Assembly: GCA_049999805.1 (NCBI GenBank)
Contig: JBNGIO010006432.1
Location: 1-63,202, forward strand
From: Folioceros fuciformis
Taxonomy: Eukaryota > Anthocerotophyta > Anthocerotopsida > Anthocerotales
Direction of reading: 5' to 3'
DNA: 63,202 nt
A model generated the notes under the pieces. That model did not search any database. It was not told where the DNA came from and saw only the letters and a list, made by a program, of their open reading frames with translations. The translations under genes were made by a program, and so were the position numbers. Of this stretch, positions 1 through 10,789 are shown one piece after another (position 1 is the first letter of the stretch; the number at the start of each line of letters is the position of its first letter).

Positions 1-52
1 GGGGCTGGACAGTAGCGCCGTAGCACTGGTGGGTAGGAGATGAAAGAAGAAA

Positions 53-1042
53 TTAGCAGCGGGGAGATGTCAGTTGTCGCCCCGCATAATAAATCGGGTG
101 GTCCCTCTTCTTCTCATCTCGTTGGCTGAGCACGACTCCAATAGCAAAGGCTGAGACGTCGACATATACGTGGAATTTCTTGCTCCAATCGGGTCCTTTG
201 AGCGTTGGGGCAGTTACAAGCGTGGTCCTGAAATCCTGAAACGCATCCTCCCGTGCTGACGTCCACACCCATTCCTCATCCTTCCTCAACAACCTGGTCA
301 ACGGCGCTGCTCTTTTAGCGAAGTTCTTGATGAACCTCCTGTAGTATCCAACCATCCCAAGAAATCCCCTCAGGTCCTTTAGCGTGGTCGGTGGTTGGAG
401 TGCTTTAATGATCTTTACTTTGTCAGGATCCACCTCAATCCCTCTAGCCGAAATTTTATGCCCCAACAAGATACCTTCCTACATCCCGAAATAACACTTT
501 TCTGGGTGGAGGCATAGCTTGGCCTCTCTACACCTCTCCAGGCATTTCCTTAGGTGCTGTAGATGCTCCCCCGCTGACCCAAACACATAGAAATCGTCCA
601 GGAATACTTCCATTAAGTCTCGTAGGAAATCCTTAAAAATCTTGACAATTGTTCTCATGAAGGACCCTAGTGCTCCAGTCAGTCCAAATGCGCTGCGCTT
701 GTAGGCATATGTTCCCCAATCGGTGGTGAAGGCAGTTAACGGCCAGTCGCTCTCCCGAAGATGTAACTGGTTATACCCTGAGTACCCGTCCAAAAAGGAA
801 TACGTCATTTTCCCCACCACTAGGTCCAGAATGTTGTCAATGAAAGGTAACGGAAAGTGATCCTTTTGAGTCACCTTGTTCAACCTCATCCAGTCCTGGC
901 ATACTCGAATTTTCCTGGGCTGTTTCTTGGGTACCACTACAATTGGTGCCACCCATTCAGAGGTGACAATGGGATAAATGATGTCTACCTTCAGATACAG
1001 CTCTAGCTGTTCCTTTACTTTCAGGGAGTACTTTGGGTTCAA
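53..1042 (-). pseudogene. Reverse transcriptase and the first part of RNase H
   Basis: The RT palm and fingers are clear: a PKK-x-R-x-C-x-D-W-R-x-LN block near the start, a SFLDGYSGYNQ block, and the catalytic box as FLDDF (normally Y/F-x-DD). The connection domain (FLGMVGYYRRFI) and the first RNase H strand (KFHVYVDVSAFAIG) follow after a TAG at 479-481. RNase H stops being recognisable right after YYAGRQL. The rest of RNase H and the integrase are missing on this strand. RT copies the element RNA into DNA in active relatives. The copy cannot be functional as it stands. Confidence 0.92.
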
Positions 1043-1084
1043 CTAATACTGGGGTATCCTCACGGGCACTGCCCCTGGCTCCAG

Positions 1085-2239
1085 CTAGATCCTATGCTCC
1101 CCCCACTCCTTGGGAATGCCCTTCATATCTGTGACATCAAACGCAAACACATCAATAAACTCAGCCAGCAGGTCCTTCATCCCTTCCTCCAGCACCGCAT
1201 CCAGCTTGGTGGAGAACTTAAGGATTTTTCCTGGCAGGACCTCCACATCCTTGATCTCATCCGCCTGTACCCACTCTCGTTCGATTGGTGCTGAAGTAGC
1301 ACCAAACCCTTCCTCTAGCGTTTGAGGCTCTGCCTCCCTCATCCCCCATTCACAAAACAGCTCTTCAGAGGTGATCCTCGTGACGCCCTCCTGATCCTTA
1401 GGAATCCTCATGTCCAGGTCAGCCTCTTTGATCCCTTCCGATCCGACTACCTTGGTACCCTCTTGGGCTACCATCCGTTCCCTTCGGGCCTCCGCAGTAG
1501 TCCAAGGGACTACCTCACGTTCCCCTGAGGAAATTTCTTCTTCCCCCGTCTCCTCATCCACTTCCGCCTCTGTGACCCTATAACAACTAACCATAGGTAG
1601 CTGCCACAGGTAATCCTTCTCTTCCTCCGACCACGAGATATGCACAAACGGAAATCTTTCATCCTCATCTGCCTGCCCTTCCGTGTCTTTGGCTGAAGTG
1701 TACCCCTCCGTCTCAAAGGGTGTCTCACCTGCGTACATATCCTTACTCCAAGACAGACACATTCTTCCTTCCTTAGCCTTTGGATCCCAGTCCACTGGTT
1801 TAAAGCCTACTTCCTTCTGCCCCCATTTGAACGTGCACCTGGCACCATACATCCAGGTTCTGCCGATCAGCACCTCATAACCCGGGGCTTTCTGCCTGAT
1901 CACGACATAGTCCATGAGGTAGGGGATAGTTCCAATATGGGTTAATACCCCAAGAATTTCTCCGACTGGCGCCATTTTTGACATATCCGCCAATCGCAAG
2001 ACCTTGGCAATGTGCTCGATTTCCAAACCCAATTTCCTGGCTGTGTCTTCAGTCATAATGTTTACTCCAGACCCTGTGTCCAAAGGTACTTTCTTAATTA
2101 CACATCCCGCGATTTCGATTTGCAGCTCGGCTGGTCCTTGATCTGTCATGGTTACCAAATTCACAGCGTGCGTCCTTGGTCGCACCCTTGGCAGACTTGG
2201 TTTCCTCCTTGGTTGTGCCATCTTCAATGCTCGCCTCAA
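1085..2239 (-). pseudogene. Retroviral-type aspartic protease and linker
   Basis: The catalytic triplet appears as DTGSG about 54 residues into this segment (near 2069-2080), followed by the usual N-I-M and a K-L-G-L helix. A second protease strand motif, VLIGRTWM, follows about 90 residues later. The remainder is an acidic linker leading toward RT. In living elements the protease cuts the Gag-Pol precursor. The segment ends at TAG 1085-1087, and a second TAG follows 14 codons later at 1043-1045. Both lie in the conserved stretch just before RT. The active-site residues are intact, so the stops are what disables it. Confidence 0.85.
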
Positions 2240-3450
2240 CTACTGCCGATATCGCGGTGTATCTTGGAGCAATTGTCCAAAAGTCACCATGAATTTTTGA
2301 TCCATAATAGCTTCCGCCAAATCCAGCACTCGTGATCTCTCCTTCTCTACCCCTGCCGTCGGCCGAGAGGCCGGGTCCTTTGGCCTGTCCTGTTCCCTTG
2401 CTGGCGTGGTCTTGGCAAGCCCCCCTTTCGTTGCCGCATCCTCCAGCGATTGATTCAACTCCTCTTGGATCATATCAGCCACCTCCTGACGCACATCCGG
2501 AGGAAATCCCAATTTCCTCATTTCATCCAGCCGCAAATCCTTTCCTCCTTCTTCTGCCTTCTGGCCCGTCCCCTTCTCGAGTCGTCGTTGTTCCTCCACG
2601 CGCAGTGTTGACTCCTCGGCCCAGCCGCCTCTAAATTCCTCCTTACCCGAATTTTGTGGGGGTTCCTCTGTCCTTGGCAATTCTTGTTCCTCCTTGTTGA
2701 TCGGAGTGGTGGGGTCTTCTGTACTGGAGGATGTAGTTCGGTCCTTTCCTCCATGCTCCCTCTGCCCCGACTGCTTGTTCTTTGCTGCTTTTGCTCGTCC
2801 CCGAGTTCGGACGGCCATCGCAGGGGCTTCCTCGTAATATTGTCCATCCAAGCTACCCAATCCTTCCAACTTCCTCAACATGCTTTCTCCCGCATCTTCC
2901 CATACAGCCATTAATGCGTCCGTCACTGGTATCGCAGGAGGAGCACTTGGACCAGGGGCCTGAATCACCGCTACTGGGGTGGGGGTAATCCTTACGTGTT
3001 TCTTTGGCGCAGCACACAAAACGCTTCCGACCACATGGCCCATTTGCTTGCAGTCAGTGCACAACCTCTCATAGTCCCCATTCCCTTGGCGCGTCACCGA
3101 GGGACAGCTGTTCGCAAAGTGCCCTATGCCTCGACAATTATAGCATTGGATTGTTGTCAGCTGCGTCGAATTTCTGGGGGTCTGTCCTCGTATGGGTGCA
3201 TTGTTACGTAAATGTGGAGGGTAGACTGTCTTGGGGTATCCCATCATGGGCATCATTTCCTGAATTTGATAGGCGTCCTCCAAGTAAGCCTCCTCCTCCT
3301 CCTCTTCGTATTCCACAATCTGCACCTTAACCTGCGGACAACTCGCCTTGGAGTGTCCCTACTGTCCGCATGTTGAACAAAAAAGATTTGCCCTTCCCCC
3401 CGTCGCGACCCTCCTCCTCTCATGGTCCTTTACAGCATTGTGTGAACCTC
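2240..3450 (-). pseudogene. Gag C-terminal part with three CCHC zinc knuckles
   Basis: The protein has an acidic stretch near its start in this piece and two zinc knuckles of the CX2CX4HX4C type or close to it (CYNC..GH..SC, and CTDC..GH with a longer last spacing). A third knuckle lies further upstream around 3340-3375, and the TAG at 3359-3361 falls inside it. The C-terminal 150 residues are charged and low-complexity. The nucleocapsid knuckles bind genomic RNA in this family. The matrix and capsid parts are not visible: coding sequence fades near 3450-3480 into AT-rich DNA. The frame continues into the protease after a TAG at 2240-2242. Confidence 0.8.
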
Positions 3451-3479
3451 CAAAGTTTGGGGTAGTAGTTTGTTTTGGT

Positions 3480-4100
3480 TGGAAAAGGGTTAATAGTGGT
3501 ATGGTTTGGTTTTCTTTTTCTACTTATTTTCGCTAATTTTCCTTGATTTTCTGGTCATTTTTCGTATTTTTCTTTGTCCTAATTAGGTTAATTGACCAGG
3601 AAATAGTTGGTTTGGTTATAAGAGTGGGTATAGGTTTGGTCCCAGACCTGGGAAGGTTTAGGTTCGGTACCGGGCCACAGGGTTCGGAAGGTTTGAGTCT
3701 AGGTCTTGTGATTAGTTTAATATTTATTAAATATATATAATATTAAATAACAATATAATAATATTACATAATAAAAATAATAAAATAATGGTTTGAACAT
3801 AGGAACGGGTATCTGGGTATGTCAGTGTCAGGGGTCAGGGTCTGACGATAGGCTGGCTGATTGCTTGGCTGGCATGAACGGCCATGGAGGCCATGCCCTA
3901 GCTAGAGCTAGAGGCAGGGGTTGCGGCCGCCCCCATCTCCCCCCCCTCTCTCCCTTTCTCCCTTCCTCCTCCATTCCCTTCTTGCCCCCTCTTCTTCTTC
4001 TTCCCCTTCCCTCTCATCTCCCTTCCAATCTTTTTGTCCCTCTTCTTCTTGTGGATCCATATTGCAGGTAGGGGGAGAGACACCCAAAGTGTTGGGAGCG
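3480..4100. other. AT-rich then pyrimidine-rich spacer between the two Ty3 halves
   Basis: 3480-3790 is T-rich and then almost pure A/T (3720-3790). 3790-3900 holds several short GGTC-type repeats. 3925-4035 is a polypyrimidine tract of CTCCC and CTTCT units. Open frames here come from the low complexity and I see no gene. The spacer joins the 5' end of the minus-strand Ty3 half to the broken 5' end of the plus-strand half. Confidence 0.6.
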
Positions 4101-5959
4101 AAGGCTGCTACAGGAGGATCAGGAGCTGCGACCTTGCTCACCATCTCCGATTTCCAGATGCTCCTGCTGATTGGGACAAGAAATTCCATGTGTACGTGGA
4201 TGTTTCAGCCTTTGCCATTGGGACAGTCCTTAGCCAGCGGGATGAGAAGGGGAGGGACTACCCAATTTACTATGCTGGACGTCAACTTATGGAGGCTGAA
4301 CGCAAGTACACCACAACCGAGAGGGAGGCACTTGGCATGGTCTACTCTTGTCGTAAATTCCGCCACTACCTCCTCTCCTATGAGTTTGTCTTCCATGTTG
4401 ATCATTTTGCTCTCAAGCACCTAGTCAACAAGGCAGACCTATCGGGCCGCATAGCTCGCTGGATCTTGCTCTTGCAAGAGTTCACATTCACTGTGGAAAC
4501 AAGGGAAGGGCGCAGGCATGTGAATGCTGATTTTCTATCTAGGCTGAAAACGGGGAATGTGGTTCAGGACCAAGAAGATGATTTTCCGGATGAGGCATTT
4601 TCAGCAGACCTAGTGGAGAAGGAGAGGGCCAAACCAAATGTTAGGTTGCCAAGAGGTGAAGGTGCAGCACCAAATGAGAAGGGGAGAAGAGGGTCCCGTA
4701 AGCCTTCCTACCAAGAGGTGTCTGATTTTTTAGGCACGAGGGAATTTCTAGTTGATCTCGCACGGCAGCAGCAGCGTCTATTCTTGTACTTCACAAGGCT
4801 GGTGGTTAAGTACAAGGGCAAGCTGTATCGCACAGAAGCTGATGGCGTGGAGAGGTTGTGGGTCAAACCTGGCTAAGTGGAGCAAGTTATCAGCTCCCTA
4901 CATGAGGGAGAGGCTGGAGGCCATTCTGCAGCCCATGTGACCAGTAGAAAAATTCTGGCAGTAGGGTATTGGTGGCCAACAATGCATGCTGATGCTGGAG
5001 AATTCATCAAGAGGTGTGATGCATGCCAAAGGGTGGGGAAGCCTACTAGGACCACACAATGGCCATTGGTCCCCATCCTAGCCCTAGCACCATTTCAGAA
5101 GTGGGGGATTGATTTTGTAGGACCAATTCAGCCCAAGTCTAAGGGAAGGCAAAACCAATACATCCTGGTGGCAACTGACTACTGCACACGCATGGTGGAG
5201 GCCCAAGCTTTGCCCGTGGACACAGCAAATGTGGTGGCCCGATTTTTGTTTGAGCAAATCATCACAAGGTATGGGTGCCCGTTGGAGCTGGTGAGTGATA
5301 GGGGGACTCATTTCATCAATGAAGTAGTCAAGCACATGACTGAATATTTCAATATCAGTCATAGGAAGACCACTCCCTACAACCCTAAGGCCAATGGACT
5401 CACGGAGAAGGCTAATGGGCTGTTGTGCAAGATTCTCGGCAAGCTCACCGTTACCTATGCTCATGATTGGGATAGGAAGCTCCATTCAGCCTTGTGGGCG
5501 TATAGGACTGCTGAGAAGGTTACTACCCAGCAGACCCCTTATTACCTCACCTATGGACACTCACCGATCATGCCCATCGAATTTGAGGTACCTACCTTGA
5601 GAATGCAGGAGAGCAATCGATTGCCCGTGGAGGAGAGCCAGCTGGAGAGGCTAACCAGTTTTGTGCAGCATGATGAGGATAGGGAACGGGCCTTGGCTGT
5701 TTTCCTTGATGTGTAGGAGAGGAGGAAGAAGTGGCACGACCAGAAGTTGCGTAAACAAGAGTATGTTGTGCCTGGAGATTTAGCCTTGTTATATGACAAT
5801 AGGTACATGCACTTTCCAGGTAAGCTGCACTTGAGATGGATGGGACCTTACAGGGTGCTGGAAGTGTATGAGAATGGGTCCATCCAACTGCAGCACCTCA
5901 ACGGCCCTAACTTGCCAACTAGGGTTAATGGCTGGCGGGTGAAGAAATATTATCAGTAG
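4100..5959 (+). mobile_element. Ty3/gypsy retrotransposon, RNase H-integrase half, decayed
   Basis: The frame starts inside RNase H near 4160 and runs to the polyprotein stop at 5957-5959. It is interrupted by TAA at 4874-4876 and TAG at 5714-5716. RNase H keeps its acidic set (VDVSAF, TEREAL, VDHFAL, NADFLSR). Integrase has an N-terminal HHCC zinc module (LHEG...H, then CDACQR), and a DDE core at GIDFVGP, SDRGTHF and LTEKANG. A GPY-like C-terminal module (RWMGPYRVLEVY) ends the protein, and no chromodomain follows. The overlap with the left copy is 33 of 38 residues identical, so the two are related but not the same insertion. A purine run at 5981-5990 just past the stop suits a polypurine tract. 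Confidence 0.92.
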
Positions 5960-7430
5960 TTGGCGAGGACGCCAATAAATGAGAAGGGGAGTATGTGGAC
6001 TCCACATGCTGAATAGGTCCTTGGAAAATGGTAGGATTTCTCTTTTTGGGAATCTCTAAGTGAACCATGTGGTGAAATGGTTAAAAGATTAGGTTAGATT
6101 AGTAGCTAGATTAATGGTGAGGCGAGACGTGTCTTTGAAGGGTTGCTGGAATGATTTAATGAGAGAAGGGATGGAATGATTTGAGTGAGGAGGGAGAGGG
6201 TTGAGAGGCACTGACCATTTTGGTAGTCTTAAGAGGTTGGTCAATTTTGGTAAGGGCACCCAGTGGTGTCCTTGGGACACAACCCCTATTAGGTCAGAAC
6301 TAGGTTTGGGTCAAAGTTAGGGTTAGGTCAGAGTTAGGTTTAGGTCAAAATTAGGGGCGGCTTAGGTCAGAGAGAGATTGTTGGGTGGTTGACTGAGGCT
6401 AACCCTAATAGATAGAGATGGAGGTTTGGGCCAAGGTAGTATAAGAGGCTAGACCTGCCATTGAGGAGGGGGCTGTCTACGGTGCGATTTCCCTAGACCT
6501 TGGGTGCAGAACTCCTGGCTTAGGGCGCTGAGCTGGTTGAGACTAAACCAAGGTCTTGATTTCCCTTGCCACTAGGGAAACGTGGAGGATCCCAAGACTG
6601 CCAAGATTCGTGTGGCCGGATCCGCAACGGCTGACCACCTTGCATGCTGGCTGAGGTGAGGTTGCAGGGCCGTGAGCCAAGGAGGCTACCCAGCCCTAGG
6701 CCTTGCCTTTGCCTTGAAGGCTGCAAGAGGGAAGGCTGTTGTGTTCCAAATTGCAGGAGAGAAGGGTTGAGTTGCAGATTTTGGAAGTGGAAGTGTTGAA
6801 GTGAGGAGTTGAGCTGAAGTGAGGGGCTGGAGGGTGAAGTGAAGTGCTGAAGTGAAGGACTGAAGTGCTGAAGTGGTGGAATGAAGTGTTGGAGCTGGAG
6901 TGAGGAGCTAGCTGAAGTTGAGGTTCTCGTTCAGCTGCGGAGGTAGCTAGCACTAGGTGCTGAGAGTTGGAGGCCAGACTTGGGGATGGAGCCTCCTCTT
7001 AGCACTGAAGTGATTGATACTTGGAGCTGGAAATGAGGGCTGAAGACAATGCTGGAGTTCTCATTTTGTTGAGGCTGGGGTTGGTGTTGTGGTAGGAGCT
7101 GAAGACAGGACCGAGACTTCTGACCTATTGCTGTAGCACTTGGTATATGCTGATAGATAGGGTAAGATTAGGGAGATGTAGATAACCTTGACATTAGTTC
7201 ACTCCCTTGGGAGCGAATCATAAGACTGCAACGATAATAAGGGGAAGTGTGGCCCCTTGGTGGTTCTTGGGTGTGCAAGAAATCACTCCACACTTATTCT
7301 TATGTGCAAGATTATTGGGAGGAGGACAGTGAGTTCCTCTAGAAGTGGAAGTGGAGGGTTTGCTAGTTTGATTCCAGCATTTCTTACTACCAACAAAGAG
7401 AGCAGAGGTATTCCCAGGGGTGCTGGAAGA
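5960..7430. other. Probable 3' LTR and flanking sequence of the plus-strand Ty3 copy
   Basis: A purine run (GAGAAGGGGA, 5981-5990) lies just after the integrase stop, where a polypurine tract and LTR start are expected. TG-rich sequence follows. A TATA-like AGTATAAGAGG sits near 6430-6440. 6300-6360 carries several GTTAGG/GGTCA repeats, and 6760-6930 is a GAAGTG-rich imperfect repeat. I cannot see a second LTR to pair with it, so the LTR ends are not fixed. No coding sequence is recognised. Confidence 0.4.
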
Positions 7431-7439
7431 GTTGTTACC

Positions 7440-7860
7440 TTACCTCAATCTAGCTTCATGCATGATTCTGCTGATTAGAGTAGTTAGATTTAAAGGATTA
7501 CTAGCTGACATGCTACTAGTCTGTGCAGTAATAAAGTTGCCCCATGAGGGAGGTAAGGCTCTGAATAGGTGCATAACTTGTGTTTCGTCGTCCACTATTA
7601 GACTTGAGGAGATTACTGAATCTAAGGAGCCTTGCCAAGACTCTAGAAAATCTAGAACTAAATTTCCTTCAATCAATTTCAGGGATTGGAGTTGTTCCCG
7701 GGTGTATAACTTAAAGCCCATGCTCCCCTCTACATAGGTAGATTGCAATTTGTCCCACATTTCTTTGGATGCTTTTAGTCTTTTGATTATAGGGATTAAT
7801 CTATCTCCTACATGCAAGAGTATGTTGGAACAGGCTTGTGCATCTTTGAGAAGCCATGCA
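7440..7860 (-). pseudogene. Ty1/copia Gag fragment (UBN2-like)
   Basis: The 125-residue open stretch reads like the middle of a copia-type Gag: W-D-K-L-Q-S-T-Y, then L-K-L-x-E-G, a flexible loop, a D-D-E-T block, F-R-A-L-P-P-S-W and a final LI-x-RI helix. The frame stays open upstream to about 7860 and then runs into a 63-bp tandem repeat that carries a stop in this frame. The N-terminal part, zinc knuckle and pol are not present. Capsid assembly is the role of the intact protein. It is on the opposite strand to the nearby Ty3 integrase and belongs to a different superfamily. Confidence 0.75.
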
Positions 7861-7865
7861 GGTAA

Positions 7866-8054
7866 GTCAGCGTGACCTAGTGTTGGTTGTGCTTCAGAGC
7901 CTTACTGAAGGCCTTAGAGAATTTCTTAGTCAGCATGACCTAGTGTTGGTTGTGCTTCAGAGCCTTACTGAAGGCCATAGAGAATTTCTTAGTCAGCATG
8001 ACCTAGTGTTGGTTGTGCTTCAGAGCCTTATTGAAGGCCATAGAGAATTTCTTA
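7866..8054. repeat. 63-bp minisatellite, three copies
   Basis: Three near-identical 63-bp units start at 7866, 7929 and 7992, differing by single bases. They lie directly upstream of the copia Gag relic on its strand and interrupt its frame with TAA. The period is 21 codons, so the plus strand shows a repetitive open frame that I take as incidental. Confidence 0.9.
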
Positions 8055-8230
8055 ATAAAAGCATTTCTATACCGGCTGCCCATGTGTGATAATTGATGCT
8101 ACTTAACTTATCAATCTGATATGCCCTGGAAATGGTCTGAGGTGGATTAGCCATTAAGTTAGATCTCCTAACGTTTATGATTGCTTGTGCATGATTTCTA
8201 ATTGAGTATTAAATTGTCATGCTGTCTCCT

Positions 8231-8373
8231 ATATATATCGTCTAAATGAGCAGATAGACTATATATATCGTCTAANNNNNNNNNNATATATCGTCTAAAT
8301 GAGCAGATAGACTATATATATCGTCTAAATGAACAGATAGACTATATATATCGTCTAAATGAGCAGATAGACT
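8231..8373. repeat. 30-bp AT-rich minisatellite containing an assembly gap
   Basis: About five units of a 30-bp repeat (ATATATATCG, TCTAAATGAG, CAGATAGACT) run through here. A 10-N gap at 8276-8285 lies inside the array, so the true copy number is unknown. Confidence 0.9.
8276..8285. other. Assembly gap (10 N)
   Basis: Ten N bases inside the 30-bp minisatellite. The flanks carry the same repeat phase, so this is probably a collapsed stretch of repeat. Confidence 0.95.
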
Positions 8374-8810
8374 AGAGAGTTCAGATGATGTCTAGATTGT
8401 GCAAGAGTTATTGATTGTGTGACTTGTTTATGTAGAAGACGAATGATGTCTGAATCCAAAAGACCAGAGGGACAAGAATGCCTGAGTATCTCAAAGGATT
8501 CTGGACAGAATCTCCGTAGTCTGTCCATTGGGTTATGCTATTTTACTGGCACAGAATCAGAGTCTGTCCAGTCTTTGTCATGCATTTCAGGCATGCTCTA
8601 CGATCGGTGCTCTGATACCATGAACCAGAGTAAAGGAGAGCACACACACAACGGAGAGGAGAGAATGCAAAGTGTGTGTTTTAATTATGAGCATGTACGA
8701 AGGTATTGAACAAGTCTATACGAGGAGGAGTCGCGTCTGTTCCGATCGTGTCTCTTACGATGATGCCTATTCAGAATAACGAGCTTCACGAAAGGAACCA
8801 GTTTCACACA
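8374..8810. other. No gene recognised
   Basis: Unique-looking sequence between the minisatellite and the ARP8 fragment. A 96-codon plus-strand frame is open here, but it has no recognisable domain and no splice-supported extension. I see nothing else. Confidence 0.4.
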
Positions 8811-9140
8811 GAGTGCACTTTTTGCCTTCCTCCTCATAGTCTTAAGCTACACAGCAAAGCATCTGCAAAAATTCGACTGTACTTGCTGAACAGGGGCACA
8901 CCAAAGAGTGAGACAGTCCGGCAACACCAAAGGAACTTGGTTCATTTAGATACCACTTTCACCTCTCGTGCTGTATACATCGAGGCAAAATTGATGCCAC
9001 TATTCTGCATGAGCTCTGCAAGGTGCCCTGTAAGGCGCATCGCACCTTGTCCCACAGTTTCGACTCCGACCTTCGTCATCACTTTCCCATGCAGAACTGC
9101 AATACGACCACGGGTAAGCAAGATGGCGCAAGCAATGCTA
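8811..9140 (-). pseudogene. Broken duplicate of ARP8 exons 8 and 9
   Basis: About 330 bp match 15050-15380 inside the ARP8 gene at roughly 90-95 percent by eye. The match includes two partial introns, so it arose by DNA duplication and not from RNA. It covers the end of ARP8 intron 7, exon 8, the following intron and the beginning of exon 9. In the exon 9 part the codon after the conserved L-C-C-V-A is TAA, where the intact gene has CAA. Similarity ends sharply on both sides. It has no start and no neighbouring ARP8 exons, so it is dead. Confidence 0.9.
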
Positions 9141-10785
9141 AGGACACCCAGCAAGTACTTACACTCCTCCCGATGCTCTGGTCGTTGGCATCAGCAGTTG
9201 ACAGGCACAGAGTCCTAGATCCCCCAAATTGCATACGTCATAATCAAAAGGTCGGTCGGCTCTCCATTTGCCCGACCGGATGCACACGCGAATGCGAACG
9301 CTGTCTCGACCTTGGACTCACCCGGCACCGCCTTCTCGTTTCACATCTGCCACACTAGCTGAATTTATGACAGTTCTGACATCCAACCGAATCAGAGCTA
9401 CCGCTGCATACGTCTCTGGCTTTCTTCTGGCCACAAATTCTCCAACGGCACCTCCGATCCAGCATCGCAGAATAATGGATCAGCTCTCAAATCCTCCTCC
9501 TTCCAGATCCGTACATAACCACCTCAGAAAAAGGCAGCTCGACCGATCTCCTCTCCAGCCGCAAGACCTTCTATCGCTTCCTGGGACGCGGGCAAGAACC
9601 GCAGCCGCAACCGCCTAACCACCCACCAATTCAGGCACGCAAGTACACCACGGAGGATCTCAAAGGCTTCCACCACAGCAAACGTGCTCAGATGTCGCGA
9701 ATCAGCAACACAAAATTTGCAAGGAGTAATTGATCTTCCAATTGACCATATATGGCTCCCCTCTGCCGACTTGTTGCTGGCCAACTGCTCTTTCCGGTCT
9801 CCTCTCCTCTACTGCCCTGCTCGGAGATGGAAATACCAGATCCGAAGGGATCGGATCAGATCAGATGAGGAAGAATGGGCAGGCGGGGAAGGGATAGGCA
9901 AGAGCTTGGCTGCAGCAACGCCAGCTCAGGAAAACATGGTGCCACGCCGCGTCGGGTGTGGTCCAGCAGGGGACGTGGAAGTCGGAGAAAGGAAGGTAGA
10001 GTGAGAGGGGTAGGACTGCGAGAGTGGAGCAACCGTTCTGCTTCTGATTTCCTGGAAACAGCGCGCAACCAGAGCGAACCAGGCCGGTTTAGGTCGGTTG
10101 GTGGTTCTTGGTCAGACGACAGCGGCCTCCAACCAACCTTGCCCTTACGACAGGCACCCTTGTTCACACAGCCTGGCTGAACTCGGAGGTCCCTTCTGCT
10201 ACTCTGCAGTGTATTGCATGGTTGCCTGCACGTTATATCTTCTGCATCCACCGCCCTAGCCCGTCGTCTCTCAGGAGGGAAAGGACAAGAGGAGGAGAAA
10301 GACTTCTCTATGAATCCAATATGGACGGATTTTCCCATGATGGGACTTGGTAGGTCGTGTGTGAGCCCTGCGGGCGTTCTATTCGTGCTGGCTCAGCGTA
10401 GGGCTGGTGGGATTTCGTAGATCTTGCGGAAACCTACTCTTCGGTGAGATGGCAGGCAAGAAGGAAGAAGAAGAGCAGCAGGAGCAGCGGAGAGTGCTGG
10501 GAGGGCCGGGCTGCGAAGAGAAAGCGGGGCAACGGAGAGTGCCGGGAGGTCCAGAGTGCGCAGGATGTCTCCAAAAGCAACTGGAGCCTGCTTGGCAATC
10601 AGTGCGACTAGCCCTGAGTCTGCAGGGTACCAAAGTGGCGTGACGGCTGAAACCGTGGCGGATTTCCGTCATCAGGGCTAGGCTAGCTCTTTGAGGCTGT
10701 TGAAGGTTTGGGGCTTCTCGTGTGCACACACTGCTGCGTTTAGCAATCTCTCGCCTGCACCCTTCTGAAGCTTTTCTTGCACCTG
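9141..10785. other. No gene recognised
   Basis: Moderately GC-rich sequence with many short overlapping frames on both strands and none with a recognisable domain. 10440-10560 is rich in GAAGAAG and GGGAGG. Some of this may be the decayed 5' part of the PPR pseudogene that becomes readable after 10790, but I cannot align it. Confidence 0.4.
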
Positions 10786-10789
10786 ATTC

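Larger units (their letters stand above)
1..3470 (-). mobile_element. Ty3/gypsy retrotransposon, gag-protease-RT half, decayed
   Basis: One continuous minus-strand frame encodes Gag zinc knuckles, an aspartic protease and reverse transcriptase, in the order of a Ty3/gypsy polyprotein. The frame is cut by in-frame stops at 479-481, 1043-1045, 1085-1087, 2240-2242 and 3359-3361, and all five are TAG. No frameshift is needed to join the parts. Similarity stops abruptly inside RNase H near position 60, and the sequence beyond it is unrelated. No LTR is recognisable on either side. The copy at 4100-5959 is the same family in the opposite orientation and shares the start of RNase H. This is a dead element. 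The TAG at 2240, between Gag and protease, could be an original readthrough stop, but the others interrupt conserved domains. Confidence 0.9.

Noticed and set aside
1-3470. TAG stops of the Ty3 element corrected by U-to-C RNA editing
   Set aside because: U-to-C editing by DYW:KP proteins takes place in organelles, and this element is nuclear. Nothing in the sequence suggests editing of its RNA.
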